Origin: Acidimicrobiia bacterium
GTDB lineage: Bacteria > Actinomycetota > Acidimicrobiia > Spongiisociales > JAENVV01
Reading direction: 5' to 3'
DNA length: 33,416 nt
Assembly: GCA_016650365.1 (NCBI GenBank)
Contig: JAENVV010000211.1
Location: 1 to 33,416, forward strand
Shown here: in pieces, positions 8,205 through 16,138 of the stretch
Layout: each line of letters starts with the position of its first letter
Numbering within the stretch: the stretch's first letter is position 1
Notes under the pieces: generated by a model
Seen by the model: only the letters and a program-made list of their open reading frames with translations
Database searches by the model: none
Told to the model about the DNA's origin: nothing
Position numbers and translations under genes: made by a program

Positions 8205-8914
8205 CCTCCGAAGAGAAGCGTATGTCCATGCTCGGCCATCTTGACGAGCTCCGATCGCGTCTCGTCAAGGGGTCGGTAGCTCTGCTGATCGGGGCAATCG
8301 TCGCATGGACGTGGCGGAACCAGCTGCTTGATTTGCTGAGGGATCCGTTCCTCGAAGCGTTTCCCGCCGAGACGCTCCAGACGATCACCCCCACCGAGCA
8401 GTTCGGCTCGGCGATGCGGTTGGCGGGATTCGGGGGCTTCCTACTGGCGAGCCCGGTAGTTATGTGGCAGGTGTGGGGGTTTGTGTCACCGGGCCTCACC
8501 TCCAAAGAACGCCGCTGGGCGGTCCCGATCGTTTCGGCACTGGTCACCTTGTTCCTGGCTGGAGTTGGTTTCGCCTATCTCATCCTTCCCCGGAGCCTGT
8601 TGTTTCTGAACGGTGTACTCAACACCGACTTGTCGCTGACTGTCAGTGAGTATCTGTCCTTTGTGGTCCGGTTCCTGCTCGTTTTTGGTCTGGCGTTCGA
8701 ATACCCGGTCTTCCTGTTCGCGGCGGGCGCGGTCGGACTCGTTACATCTGCCCAGCTCAGCCACGTTCGTAGATGGGCCGTGTTGGCTATCAGCGTCGTC
8801 GCGGCGGGCGCCACACCGACCGGTGATCCGTTCACGATGCTTCTGCTCGCAGTGCCGTTGTATCTCATGTATGAGATCACGTTGCTGCTGATCAAACATA
8901 TCCTCAGAAAGTGA
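8201..8914 (+). CDS. tatC: Sec-independent translocase TatC
   Basis: This 237-residue polytopic membrane protein is the receptor for twin-arginine signal peptides. The N-terminal MLGHLDELRSRLVKGSVALL contains the conserved HLDELR block before the first membrane helix. The sequence then shows about six hydrophobic segments, with the conserved periplasmic and loop block ASPVVMWQVWGFVSPGLTSKE and a family-typical FGLAFEYPVF glutamate in the middle. The last helices end in a short basic tail (IKHILRK). It is coupled at both ends: ATGA with tatA/B upstream and GTGA with the helicase downstream. Confidence 0.95.
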   Translation: MTSEEKRMSMLGHLDELRSRLVKGSVALLIGAIVAWTWRNQLLDLLRDPFLEAFPAETLQTITPTEQFGSAMRLAGFGGFLLASPVVMWQVWGFVSPGLTSKERRWAVPIVSALVTLFLAGVGFAYLILPRSLLFLNGVLNTDLSLTVSEYLSFVVRFLLVFGLAFEYPVFLFAAGAVGLVTSAQLSHVRRWAVLAISVVAAGATPTGDPFTMLLLAVPLYLMYEITLLLIKHILRK

Positions 8915-11397
8915 CCTGGGGGGACGAGTTTTTTCAGCAGTTGGGCTTCGTCGCCGACCCATTCCAGCGCGAAGCAATCGGGGCGATTGAGACTGGAGAG
9001 TCGGTCGTCGTTACCGCACCAACCGGTGCCGGTAAGACCCTGGTCGCCGACGGTGCGATCTTTCTGGCACTCAAGCGCGGCCAGCGATCGTTCTACACGA
9101 CTCCCATCAAGGCGCTGTCCAACCAGAAGTTTGCCGACCTTTCGAAGGAACACGGGGAGCACCGGGTCGGCCTTCTGACCGGTGACAATTCAATCAACGG
9201 TGATGCCGATATCGTCGTCATGACCACTGAGGTGTTTCGAAACATGATCTACGGGGGCGATGATCGACTCTCAGAGGTGGGCGTCGTCATCCTCGATGAG
9301 GTTCACTATCTCGCCGATATATCGAGGGGATCGGTCTGGGAAGAAGTGATCATTCACGGTCCCGATCACATTCAGTTTGTGTGTCTGTCTGCCACCGTGG
9401 CCAATCCAGAGGAATTCACAGACTGGATCAGGGCCCGAAGGGGACCCACTCGATTGGTGGTCGAAACCAACCGACCGGTCCCTCTGGAGCCGATGTACAT
9501 GATCACCGACCTGTGGTCCAAGCCACCGGTGCAGATGTTCGATCTTTTCGTAAAGGACCGACCGAATCCACGCATCCAACATTTGCTGGCAGCCAAAACT
9601 GGAAAGAGACGCCGCTTCGCAACTCCGCGTCGGGTCGAGGTGGTTGAAGAACTTGCTCGTCGTTCGATGCTTCCGACGATCATGTTCATTTTCTCCCGCG
9701 CCGGGTGCGAGGCAGCAGCTCACATGATTGCCGGTTCGGCATTGGACCTGACAGCGTCGGATGAACGGCTGAGGATTCGCCAGATTGCCCTGGAGGCAAC
9801 CGATCATCTCGAACCCGAGGACTTGGACACCCTTGGATTCGGTCGGTGGTTGGCCGACCTTGAACGGGGGGTGGGTGCTCACCATGCCGGCCTGGTTCCT
9901 GCCTTCAAGGAGACCGTTGAACGGTTGTTCGAGGGCGGCCTGCTCAAGGTGGTGTGTGCCACGGAAACGCTTGCGCTCGGCATCAACATGCCGGCACGAA
10001 GCGTGGTCATCGAATCGATCACCAAGTACAACGGAGAGTCTCATGAAATGCTCACTGCCTCCGACTACACCCAGCTCACCGGGCGAGCGGGCCGCCGGGG
10101 CATAGACGAGGTTGGCTACGGTATCTCGCTGTATTCCCGGTTCGTGCGCTTCGAACGAATGGCCGAGATTGTCGGTCGGGGCGCCACCCGGCTCGTTTCG
10201 AGCTTTCGACCGACGTACAACATGGCGGTCAATCTTGTTGCCAATTACGACCAATCCAATGCCGAACTCCTGCTGGAGGCCTCCTTCGCCCAGTTCCAAC
10301 TCCACGGGCAGGTGGCGGAAAACGAAGAACGACTCATTACCTTGCGGCGCGACGTGGAGCAGGCCCGATTTCTGGCTGCCTGCGACAAGGGCGATGTGTG
10401 GAGCTACCTCGAAGCGCTGGACTCTCATGTTCCAGCCATGACCGAGGCTATGCGAGCCGGGGATGTGTTCGAGGTGCGGCGGGGCGGCCGCCAGGGTCGC
10501 TACCTGCTGTTGTCGGCGGGTGATGGCAAGGGGGAGTCGGTCGTGGCATTGTCGTCAGGTGGCAAGGTCCGAAATATGACTGGCTCCGAACTGGCAGGGG
10601 CGATCTTGCTTGGCCAATTGGATTTCACCGGACCATTCCGACCGTCGGATCGAAAATTCCAGCAACAGGCCACCCAGCGACTCCGGTCGTTTCAGTCCTC
10701 AGCCCGGCGAACTCTTGCTGCGGACGTCGATCACCCGGTGGCGGAGTGTGAAGACGCCGATGATCACGTCAGCGAAGCGCGTAGAGCCCTCAAGTTGCAG
10801 CGCAAGATCGACAAAGCGGGCGGCGCCGATCGTCGTTCATTGGTCCACGAGTTTCGATCAATCCTCTCAGTGCTTGGCGAGTTGGGATATGTTACTGACT
10901 GGAACCTGACCGCTGACGGTGAGCGGCTGAGAACCATCTATGGATCACGGGATCTGCTCGTGGCAGAGTCGATCCGAACCGGGCTTCTGGATGGTTTGAG
11001 CTCTGCTGATTTGGCCGCGGCCGCCTCGGCCTTCATGTACGAACCGCGTGCCACCGACGAGGCCGTGCCAGTTCCTCTGGCACTAGACGAGTTCGCAGCC
11101 AATCTCTCCCGACTGGCCGAACACTTGACGTTTATCGAGGAGACATTTGGTGTGAGGCTGAGTCCGCCGCCGGAATTCGGATTCCTGGAAGCCGCCTACC
11201 ACTGGGCACAAGGGTTGGAACTCGACGAGATCCTCGACGGGCTGACGATGGCGCCGGGAGACTTCGTCCGGCAGGTTCGCCAACTTATCGATCAGCTGCG
11301 CCAGATACGAGATGGCGCTCCGCACCTGGCCAGAGTCGTGAATGAGGCGCTGTCCAAACTCGATCGGGGAGTCGTGGCTGCCCAGGGAGTGTCGTGA
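8911..11397 (+). CDS. helY: DEVH-box superfamily 2 helicase, HelY/Ski2-like
   Basis: This is an 828-residue RNA/DNA helicase of the Ski2/Mtr4-like group, which follows tatC in many actinobacteria. Motif I is APTGAGKT (36-43), motif II DEVH (129-132) in VVILDEVHYL, motif III LSATVAN, and motif VI QLTGRAGRRG. The C-terminal half (about 500-828) includes the region typical of the Ski2-like group, with no recognised catalytic addition. Family members unwind RNA in decay or processing; the actual substrate here is not known. It starts GTG in a GTGA overlap with tatC and ends in a GTGA overlap with the lipid kinase. It is shorter than mycobacterial HelY, which is about 900 residues. Confidence 0.9.
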   Translation: MTWGDEFFQQLGFVADPFQREAIGAIETGESVVVTAPTGAGKTLVADGAIFLALKRGQRSFYTTPIKALSNQKFADLSKEHGEHRVGLLTGDNSINGDADIVVMTTEVFRNMIYGGDDRLSEVGVVILDEVHYLADISRGSVWEEVIIHGPDHIQFVCLSATVANPEEFTDWIRARRGPTRLVVETNRPVPLEPMYMITDLWSKPPVQMFDLFVKDRPNPRIQHLLAAKTGKRRRFATPRRVEVVEELARRSMLPTIMFIFSRAGCEAAAHMIAGSALDLTASDERLRIRQIALEATDHLEPEDLDTLGFGRWLADLERGVGAHHAGLVPAFKETVERLFEGGLLKVVCATETLALGINMPARSVVIESITKYNGESHEMLTASDYTQLTGRAGRRGIDEVGYGISLYSRFVRFERMAEIVGRGATRLVSSFRPTYNMAVNLVANYDQSNAELLLEASFAQFQLHGQVAENEERLITLRRDVEQARFLAACDKGDVWSYLEALDSHVPAMTEAMRAGDVFEVRRGGRQGRYLLLSAGDGKGESVVALSSGGKVRNMTGSELAGAILLGQLDFTGPFRPSDRKFQQQATQRLRSFQSSARRTLAADVDHPVAECEDADDHVSEARRALKLQRKIDKAGGADRRSLVHEFRSILSVLGELGYVTDWNLTADGERLRTIYGSRDLLVAESIRTGLLDGLSSADLAAAASAFMYEPRATDEAVPVPLALDEFAANLSRLAEHLTFIEETFGVRLSPPPEFGFLEAAYHWAQGLELDEILDGLTMAPGDFVRQVRQLIDQLRQIRDGAPHLARVVNEALSKLDRGVVAAQGVS

Positions 11398-12281
11398 CAG
11401 ACCAGTGGACCGTTTTGGTGAATCCTCGTTCAGGCCGCAAGGGCGACCTGAACGACCGGGTTCATCTCGCCATCACCCACCTTGATCTCGACGCGACCGT
11501 CGAAGCACCGATCGGCGAAGCCGAAATGCGAGCGTCGGTGCGGACCTCCATTGCGGCCGGTCGCCGCCATATTGCCGTCGTTGGCGGTGACGGAACCATA
11601 AGCCTCGTGGTCGACGAGTTGATGAAGCTTGATCTGCCAATCGCGCCGGTCCTTGCCGTTTTGCCGGCCGGCACGGGGTCTGACTTTGCCCGACCGTTCG
11701 CCATTGCCCAGAGTATCGAGGGAGCCGTCCACCACCTGGTCGGTCAAAACGACTACCCGATCGACGTCGGGTTCGTGAAGGGGGAGTGGGGCACAAGAGC
11801 CTACGTCAACGTTGCCCAGGCCGGGTTGCTGGCGGCGAGTGTCGAGGCAGCCGCCAAACTGCCAAAGTCGATGGGACGGCTCAAGTATCAGGTGGCCTTT
11901 TGGGCAACCCTGCCGAGGTTCACTTCGACTCATATCGAACTCGTTACCGATCGCCGGACGTATGATGGTGAAGCGTTGCTGGCTCTGTTCGCCAACGGTC
12001 AGTTCTTTGGTGGCGGGTTCAACGTGGCACCAAAAGCCGCCCTGATGGACGGGATCCTCGACGCCCAGGTTATTCACGCCAAGCGGTGGGAGGCACTTCA
12101 GCTGTTCCCGCAGGTCAAGCGGGGCCTGCACCTTGGCCACCCGAAGGTCACACGGATTCGGACCGGGACGTTCTCGCTGAAGACGGCCGTTCCCTGGCCG
12201 TTTGAGGTCGATGGTGACGTGATAGGTCGGACGCCGGTGACCGGATGGGTCGAGCAGAACAGGCTCTTCTTGCGGCTCTAG
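11394..12281 (+). CDS. Diacylglycerol kinase-family lipid kinase
   Basis: This 295-residue protein has the DAGK catalytic fold: NPRSGRKG (10-17) at the nucleotide-binding start, VVGGDGTIS (62-70) as the glycine-rich ATP loop, and LPAGTGSDFARPF as the third conserved block. In most relatives the last reads GTxND; here Ser replaces Asn. The C-terminal beta-sandwich includes FANGQFFGGGFNVAPKAALM and DGILDA, typical of YegS/DgkB-like lipid kinases. It should phosphorylate a membrane lipid such as diacylglycerol, sphingoid base or a related glycerolipid. The start is GTG, overlapping the helicase stop by four bases. It closes the unit that begins at tatA. Confidence 0.88.
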   Translation: MTDQWTVLVNPRSGRKGDLNDRVHLAITHLDLDATVEAPIGEAEMRASVRTSIAAGRRHIAVVGGDGTISLVVDELMKLDLPIAPVLAVLPAGTGSDFARPFAIAQSIEGAVHHLVGQNDYPIDVGFVKGEWGTRAYVNVAQAGLLAASVEAAAKLPKSMGRLKYQVAFWATLPRFTSTHIELVTDRRTYDGEALLALFANGQFFGGGFNVAPKAALMDGILDAQVIHAKRWEALQLFPQVKRGLHLGHPKVTRIRTGTFSLKTAVPWPFEVDGDVIGRTPVTGWVEQNRLFLRL

Positions 12282-12305
12282 GGAATAGGATCGCCCGCAG
12301 CGGAA

Positions 12306-12332
12306 TTGTTTCATTGATCATGTGGGTATACT
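12306..12332 (+). promoter_or_regulatory. Putative promoter of the DUF4193 gene
   Basis: The 86-base gap after the lipid kinase holds TATACT (12327-12332), close to the consensus -10 box, and TTGTTT (12306-12311) 15 bases upstream as a short-spaced -35. Unlike the leaderless candidates, this would give a leader of roughly 30 bases containing GGAG about nine bases before the ATG. Confidence 0.45.
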
Positions 12333-12367
12333 CCCGCCCCCGAATCAACCTCACGGAGCTTTAGAAC

Positions 12368-12856
12368 ATGTCTGACCAAACCCTCGACGACGGTCTCGAT
12401 GAAGACATCGAACCGGATCCCGACGATGCCGACCTCGACGACGACGACCTCGACGATGCCGATATTGACGATGACCTCGACGACGTCGTGCTCCTTGAAG
12501 TCGATGATGACGATGACGACGTCATCCCCGAAGTTGGCGATGACCTGCTCACGAAGATAGTGATCGACGACGATGACGATGACGATGACGATGACGACGG
12601 AGCAGAAGAGACCGAGGCCCTTGAGGAACTCGAAGCTGAAGAACTGGAACTCCTCGAAGAGGAGGTAGCGGCCGAACTGGCCGTCGACGAAGTCGAGGAG
12701 CTTCGCAATATTCGACGTGAGGAATTGTCGCTCAACGTCGAGGGAGCCCAGGAGAGGCGGGCGGACGAGTTTCAGTGCTCGGTATGCTTCATGGTGAAGC
12801 GCACCTCGCAGTTGGCTTCGAAACGCAAGTTGGTGTGCAACGACTGCGCCAGCTGA
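12368..12856 (+). CDS. DUF4193-like protein with acidic Asp-rich extension
   Basis: This is a 162-residue protein in two parts. Residues 1-75 are almost entirely Asp with Glu, Leu and Ile, including an 11-Asp run at about 67-77. Residues 78-125 are Glu/Leu-rich and probably helical. The C-terminus (about 135-162) has DEFQCSVCFMVKRTSQLA and CNDCAS, a CxxC...CxxC zinc-knuckle that matches the end of actinobacterial DUF4193, which usually reads DEFTCSSCFLV...CRDCA. DUF4193 proteins are about 100 residues, so the extra length is in the acidic N-terminal part. The function of the family is unknown; the acidic segment could bind basic proteins, metal or polymerase. GGAG lies about nine bases before the ATG, behind a plausible promoter. 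Confidence 0.82.
   Translation: MSDQTLDDGLDEDIEPDPDDADLDDDDLDDADIDDDLDDVVLLEVDDDDDDVIPEVGDDLLTKIVIDDDDDDDDDDDGAEETEALEELEAEELELLEEEVAAELAVDEVEELRNIRREELSLNVEGAQERRADEFQCSVCFMVKRTSQLASKRKLVCNDCAS
12566..12598 (+). repeat. Short tandem GATGAC repeat encoding poly-Asp
   Basis: Four perfect GATGAC units (12572-12595), flanked by GAC codons, encode eleven consecutive Asp residues within the DUF4193-like gene. The six-base unit keeps the frame when it changes in number, so slippage would alter the length of the acidic run without breaking the protein. Confidence 0.85.
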
Positions 12857-12908
12857 ATCTGTCGTAGTCGTTGTTCCCACCTACAACGAGGCGGAGAACC
12901 TCGGGGCG

Positions 12909-13580
12909 ATGATCGCGGCTATCCGTAGTCATGGGTTCCGGGTGCTGATCGCCGACGACAACTCCCCTGACGGAACCGGTGAGATTGCCGATCGCCTGGC
13001 TGATGGTGCCGTGCAGGTCCTTCATCGACCTGGCAAACAAGGACTCGGTCGGGCCTACGCCGACGCCTTTGACCAGTTGGCTCGCGATGAGACCGTCTCG
13101 ATCATTTGTCAGATCGATGCCGACTTCTCCCATGATCCACATGACCTGCCTCGCCTGGTCGCCGCCATCCGCAATGGGGCCGACCTGGCGATCGGATCCC
13201 GGTATGTTCCGGGTGGGGCGACCCCGGATTGGCCGATGCATCGGCGGTGGCTTTCCATTGGCGGGAATCGGTATGCCAACGTCATGCTCGGACTCAAGGT
13301 CCACGACTGTACGGCCGGATTCCGGGCGTGGCGGGCTCCCAAGCTCCACGGATTGGGAGTTGGTAGTGCCGAGGCCTCCGGTTACGGTTTTCAGGTTGAG
13401 ATGACTCGCCGGGCGCGACAAGCCGGACTCACGATTGCCGAGATCCCGATCCTCTTTCGGGATCGACGCTTCGGGACCTCAAAGATGGGCTTGCCAATCG
13501 TTGTCGAGGCAATGTGGCTGGTCACCAGGTGGGGTTTGGCAAGAAGATTGAGCGCCGGCAACCAGACCAGGGTCGGCTAG
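12909..13580 (+). CDS. GT2 glycosyltransferase, dolichol-phosphate mannose synthase-like (start uncertain)
   Basis: This is a polyprenyl-phosphate sugar transferase resembling the DPM1 domain that makes polyprenyl-phosphomannose from GDP-mannose. From the ATG at 12909 the protein has 223 residues, with ADDNSPDGTGEIAD, the catalytic metal-binding QIDADFSHDP, GSRYVPGG and GFRAWR. The tail ends after VVEAMWLVTRWGLARR, with no DPM-type membrane domain, as in the single-domain bacterial enzymes. However, the same frame upstream (12861-12908) encodes VVVVPTYNEAENLGA, the essential first strand and NDP-sugar motif of GT2 enzymes. No ATG, GTG or TTG occurs in that frame back to the in-frame stop at 12795. 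The given start therefore cuts off a needed motif, and the true start is unresolved. It follows DUF4193 directly. Confidence 0.8.
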   Translation: MIAAIRSHGFRVLIADDNSPDGTGEIADRLADGAVQVLHRPGKQGLGRAYADAFDQLARDETVSIICQIDADFSHDPHDLPRLVAAIRNGADLAIGSRYVPGGATPDWPMHRRWLSIGGNRYANVMLGLKVHDCTAGFRAWRAPKLHGLGVGSAEASGYGFQVEMTRRARQAGLTIAEIPILFRDRRFGTSKMGLPIVVEAMWLVTRWGLARRLSAGNQTRVG

Positions 13581-13590
13581 CCTCTCGACG

Positions 13591-14064
13591 GTGACTGTTT
13601 CGGTAACTGCCCGTTTCGCCAGGTTGGATGACGTTCCTCAACTCGGGCGATTGTACGCGGAGTTGGAATCCGAGATGGACGCTCTCCACGCCATGTGGAA
13701 GCGCGCCGATGCCTTACCGGACCCGGTGGCTGACGCGTTCGTGTCCCTGATCGAGTCGAACGAGTCCCTCGTGGTGGTCGGTGAGATCGACGGACTCCCA
13801 TTCGGGTTTTTGATCGCAACGGTCGAGCAACTGGTGGACGGTTCCCTCATCGGCGCGATCCGGTTCATCTTCACTGAACTGCCGGCACGTGAGGTGGGGG
13901 TGGCAGAAGCGATGCGAGATCTCGCTTTGGCAGAACTGCGATCCCGTGGTTTGACAAGGTTCGATGCCCATGTATTGCCTGGCCATCGGCTCGTAAAGAA
14001 TTTCTTCGAGGCCGGGGGCTTTTCAGCCAGGTCCATAGTCATGCATCACGATGACCGGGGCTAA
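13591..14064 (+). CDS. GNAT-family N-acetyltransferase
   Basis: This 157-residue protein has the GNAT outline: an N-terminal strand and helix (TARFARLDDVPQLGRLYAEL), a central strand pair (SLVVVGEIDGLPFGFLIA), a segment where the acetyl-CoA-binding loop is expected (REVGVAEAMRDLALAELRSR), and the C-terminal HRLVKNFFEAGGFSARS, which resembles the common NxxFYxxxGF end of the fold. The usual Q/RxxGxG/A loop is not clear, so the substrate cannot be guessed and the acetyl-CoA site is atypical. The start is GTG at 13591, ten bases after the GT2 stop. It overlaps the Nudix gene by 14 bases. Confidence 0.75.
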   Translation: MTVSVTARFARLDDVPQLGRLYAELESEMDALHAMWKRADALPDPVADAFVSLIESNESLVVVGEIDGLPFGFLIATVEQLVDGSLIGAIRFIFTELPAREVGVAEAMRDLALAELRSRGLTRFDAHVLPGHRLVKNFFEAGGFSARSIVMHHDDRG

Positions 14065-14449
14065 GCGCTACCCGATCCCCGGAGTGGGGGTCGCCTGTGT
14101 TGACGGTAACCGAATCCTGCTTGTGCGGAGGTCCCGGGCACCGTATGAGGGCTATTGGGCGGTCCCGGGCGGGAAAGTCCATTTCGGCGAACGAATGCGA
14201 GATGCCGCCCGGCGGGAAGTTCGCGAAGAGACCGGGCTGGATGTCGACTTGGGCGCTGTCGTATGGACCGGGGAGGCGATGAGTGGCGAAGACCATTACA
14301 TACTCATCGATTTTGTCGGCACGGTGGTCGGGGGTGAATTGCGGGCCGGAGATGACGCAGCCGACGCTCGCTGGATCCGCTTTGACGAACTCGACGATTT
14401 CACCTTGACACCGACGATGGGTGAACTGATCGACCTGGTCCGGCCATGA
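14051..14449 (+). CDS. Nudix hydrolase
   Basis: This 132-residue protein contains a full Nudix box in GGKVHFGERMRDAARREV followed by REETGLD, matching Gx5Ex7REUxEExGU. The Nudix box binds the metal ions used to hydrolyse nucleoside diphosphates linked to another group. PYEGYWAVPGGKV just before it and the length are like ADP-ribose pyrophosphatase or MutT-type enzymes; the exact substrate is open. The gene overlaps the GNAT gene upstream by 14 bases and the next gene by four bases (ATGA), so it belongs to a tight operon. Confidence 0.88.
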   Translation: MTGAKRYPIPGVGVACVDGNRILLVRRSRAPYEGYWAVPGGKVHFGERMRDAARREVREETGLDVDLGAVVWTGEAMSGEDHYILIDFVGTVVGGELRAGDDAADARWIRFDELDDFTLTPTMGELIDLVRP

Positions 14450-14820
14450 GCCTGCCTGTACACGAGCGACCGTTCACGATCGAGCATTTCCATACGGCCG
14501 AACTACCCGACACTCCGCAACGCACCTTTCGGATTCCTGGAGAAGGCTGGATCGAAGCCCCGACGTCGCTGTTGTCACTTGGCGCTGAGATCGGCGAGCC
14601 GACCGAATATAAGCGTCGGATTGGCAGGTTCTTGCTCTGGAGGGCGGGCCCTCCAGTCGGCGAGGCCTGGTACCTGGCCGTTGGCCGGGACAACCTGGCC
14701 GAGCAATATCGCTTCCGGCTATCGGGAAAGACCGGGACCGGGATCGGGGCCGACGGACAAACCCACCACAGGTTCCGTTCGTGGAAAGAGTCGCTCCTGG
14801 GGGCCTCAGACGATGCGTGA
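14446..14820 (+). CDS. Conserved-looking protein of unknown function
   Basis: I do not recognise this 124-residue protein. It has no membrane segment, signal peptide or cysteine motif. The composition is that of a small globular protein, with PGEGWIEAPTSLLSLGAEIG, a basic stretch EYKRRIGRFLLWRAG and a mixed beta-like part WYLAVGRDNLAEQYRFRLSG. Its coding status is supported by an ATGA overlap with the Nudix gene, an eight-base overlap with the M20 peptidase, and an undisturbed frame with codon use like its neighbours. It lies between two hydrolases, which may point to a role with small metabolites, but nothing in the sequence shows this. Confidence 0.7.
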   Translation: MSLPVHERPFTIEHFHTAELPDTPQRTFRIPGEGWIEAPTSLLSLGAEIGEPTEYKRRIGRFLLWRAGPPVGEAWYLAVGRDNLAEQYRFRLSGKTGTGIGADGQTHHRFRSWKESLLGASDDA

Positions 14821-16138
14821 CGCCGTAGAGCTCTTACAGGCATTTATCACCAATGCCTGCGTGAACGACGGCACTCCCGATTCCGGCCAGGAAGTTCGAT
14901 CCGTGCAGACCCTGGCGGAATTCTTTGGCGAGATCGGGCAAGTGTTCGAACCCCACCCGGGACGCCAGAACGTCTTATACCGAATACCGGGTCAGGACCC
15001 CCGAGCCCCGCGGCTCATGTTGATGGGCCATCTCGACGTGGTACCGGTTTCAGCCGACGGGTGGACGCACAACCCTTTTGGCGGTGATATCGATGACGGA
15101 TTTGTCTGGGGCCGGGGAGCAGTCGACATGCTTAACCTCACCGCCGCCATGGCCGCCGTTTTTCGCGACCGCATGGACGGACCACCCCCGCAAGGCGATC
15201 TTCTATTTCTCGCAGTAGCCGATGAAGAAAACGGCGGTACCTACGGCGCCGATTACCTTGTCGAGGAGCACTGGGAAACGGTTAGAGCCGAGTTCATGCT
15301 CACCGAAATTGCGTATCCGGCGATAGACGGTGAAGGCGGTCCCATTCCGACGATCAATGTGGGGGAGAAAGGGCCGTTCTGGCACCAGCTACGAGCGTCG
15401 GGTACCCCTGGACACGGCAGTCAACCCTATGGCGCAGATAACGCGTTGATCCCGTTGGCCAGGGCGGTGGTGGCGGTGGCAGATTCGGCGACCCCGGTCT
15501 CGATTTCCGATGATTGGCGACACTTCGTCGCTACCCTCGGTTTGCCGTCACGGCAGAAGGAGGCTCTGGTTGATCCTGATCAGATCGACGAAATGATCGA
15601 TGAGCTCGCCGTGACCGATCCATATTTCGCAAGGTACGTGCACGCCTGCACCCATTTGACGATGACGCCAACCGTGCTCAATGCTGGAGCGAAGGCCAAC
15701 GTCATCCCCGACGAGGCTGTCGCATCGGTTGATGCACGATTGTTGCCAGGGCAGGATGAGGATACGGTCCGCAGTCATCTCGCCAAGATTCTCGGGGGCG
15801 ATGCCGAGGCCATCGACGTCGAACTGGTCAGAACTTCTCCGGCCAACTCATCGAAGCCGGAAGGTCGCCTTTGGGAGTCGCTACTCGATGCCTACGAGCT
15901 GACCCTCGGTGAACGTAAAGCAGCCCCGACTCTGACGCCCGCTTCGACTGATGCACGTTTCTGGAGAGAGCGAGGCGCGGCGGCATACGGCGCGGGCCTG
16001 TTTTGTGACCGTGTGTCGTTTCCTGAATTCCTGACCATGTTTCACGGACACGACGAACGAGTTTCGGTTGATTCGATGCACCTCACGGTCAAGTTCCTCA
16101 CCGACGTGTTGGCGGCGTTCGAGCACCGGACCCGATGA
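14813..16138 (+). CDS. M20-family metallopeptidase
   Basis: This 441-residue zinc-dependent amidohydrolase/peptidase is of the M20 (ArgE/DapE/carboxypeptidase G2) family. Metal ligands are seen as MGHLDVVP (His73, with Asp75 as catalytic partner), GRGAVDML (Asp105) and ADEENGG (Glu138/139). GTPGHGSQPYGADNAL lies at the start of the dimerisation/lid domain, and SVDARLLPGQDEDTV is the usual end of it. The C-terminal domain ends near LTMFHGHDERVSVD, which contains the last metal-binding His. The frame is open far upstream, but the ATG at 14813 starts the domain and gives a normal length. It may cleave a dipeptide or N-acyl amino acid; the specific substrate is not readable. It overlaps the HAD gene by four bases. 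Confidence 0.88.
   Translation: MRDAVELLQAFITNACVNDGTPDSGQEVRSVQTLAEFFGEIGQVFEPHPGRQNVLYRIPGQDPRAPRLMLMGHLDVVPVSADGWTHNPFGGDIDDGFVWGRGAVDMLNLTAAMAAVFRDRMDGPPPQGDLLFLAVADEENGGTYGADYLVEEHWETVRAEFMLTEIAYPAIDGEGGPIPTINVGEKGPFWHQLRASGTPGHGSQPYGADNALIPLARAVVAVADSATPVSISDDWRHFVATLGLPSRQKEALVDPDQIDEMIDELAVTDPYFARYVHACTHLTMTPTVLNAGAKANVIPDEAVASVDARLLPGQDEDTVRSHLAKILGGDAEAIDVELVRTSPANSSKPEGRLWESLLDAYELTLGERKAAPTLTPASTDARFWRERGAAAYGAGLFCDRVSFPEFLTMFHGHDERVSVDSMHLTVKFLTDVLAAFEHRTR

Noticed and set aside
9271-10428. 385-codon minus-strand open frame inside the helicase gene
   Set aside because: The plus-strand helicase has all motifs in order across the same bases; the reverse frame has no recognisable domain and is a GC-rich shadow.
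12311-12880. Long minus-strand reading frame opposite the DUF4193 gene, rich in Val/Ile or Ser in its frames
   Set aside because: It is the antisense of the GAT/GAC-rich coding stretch; the low-complexity composition is a reflection of the Asp codons and there is no start signal.
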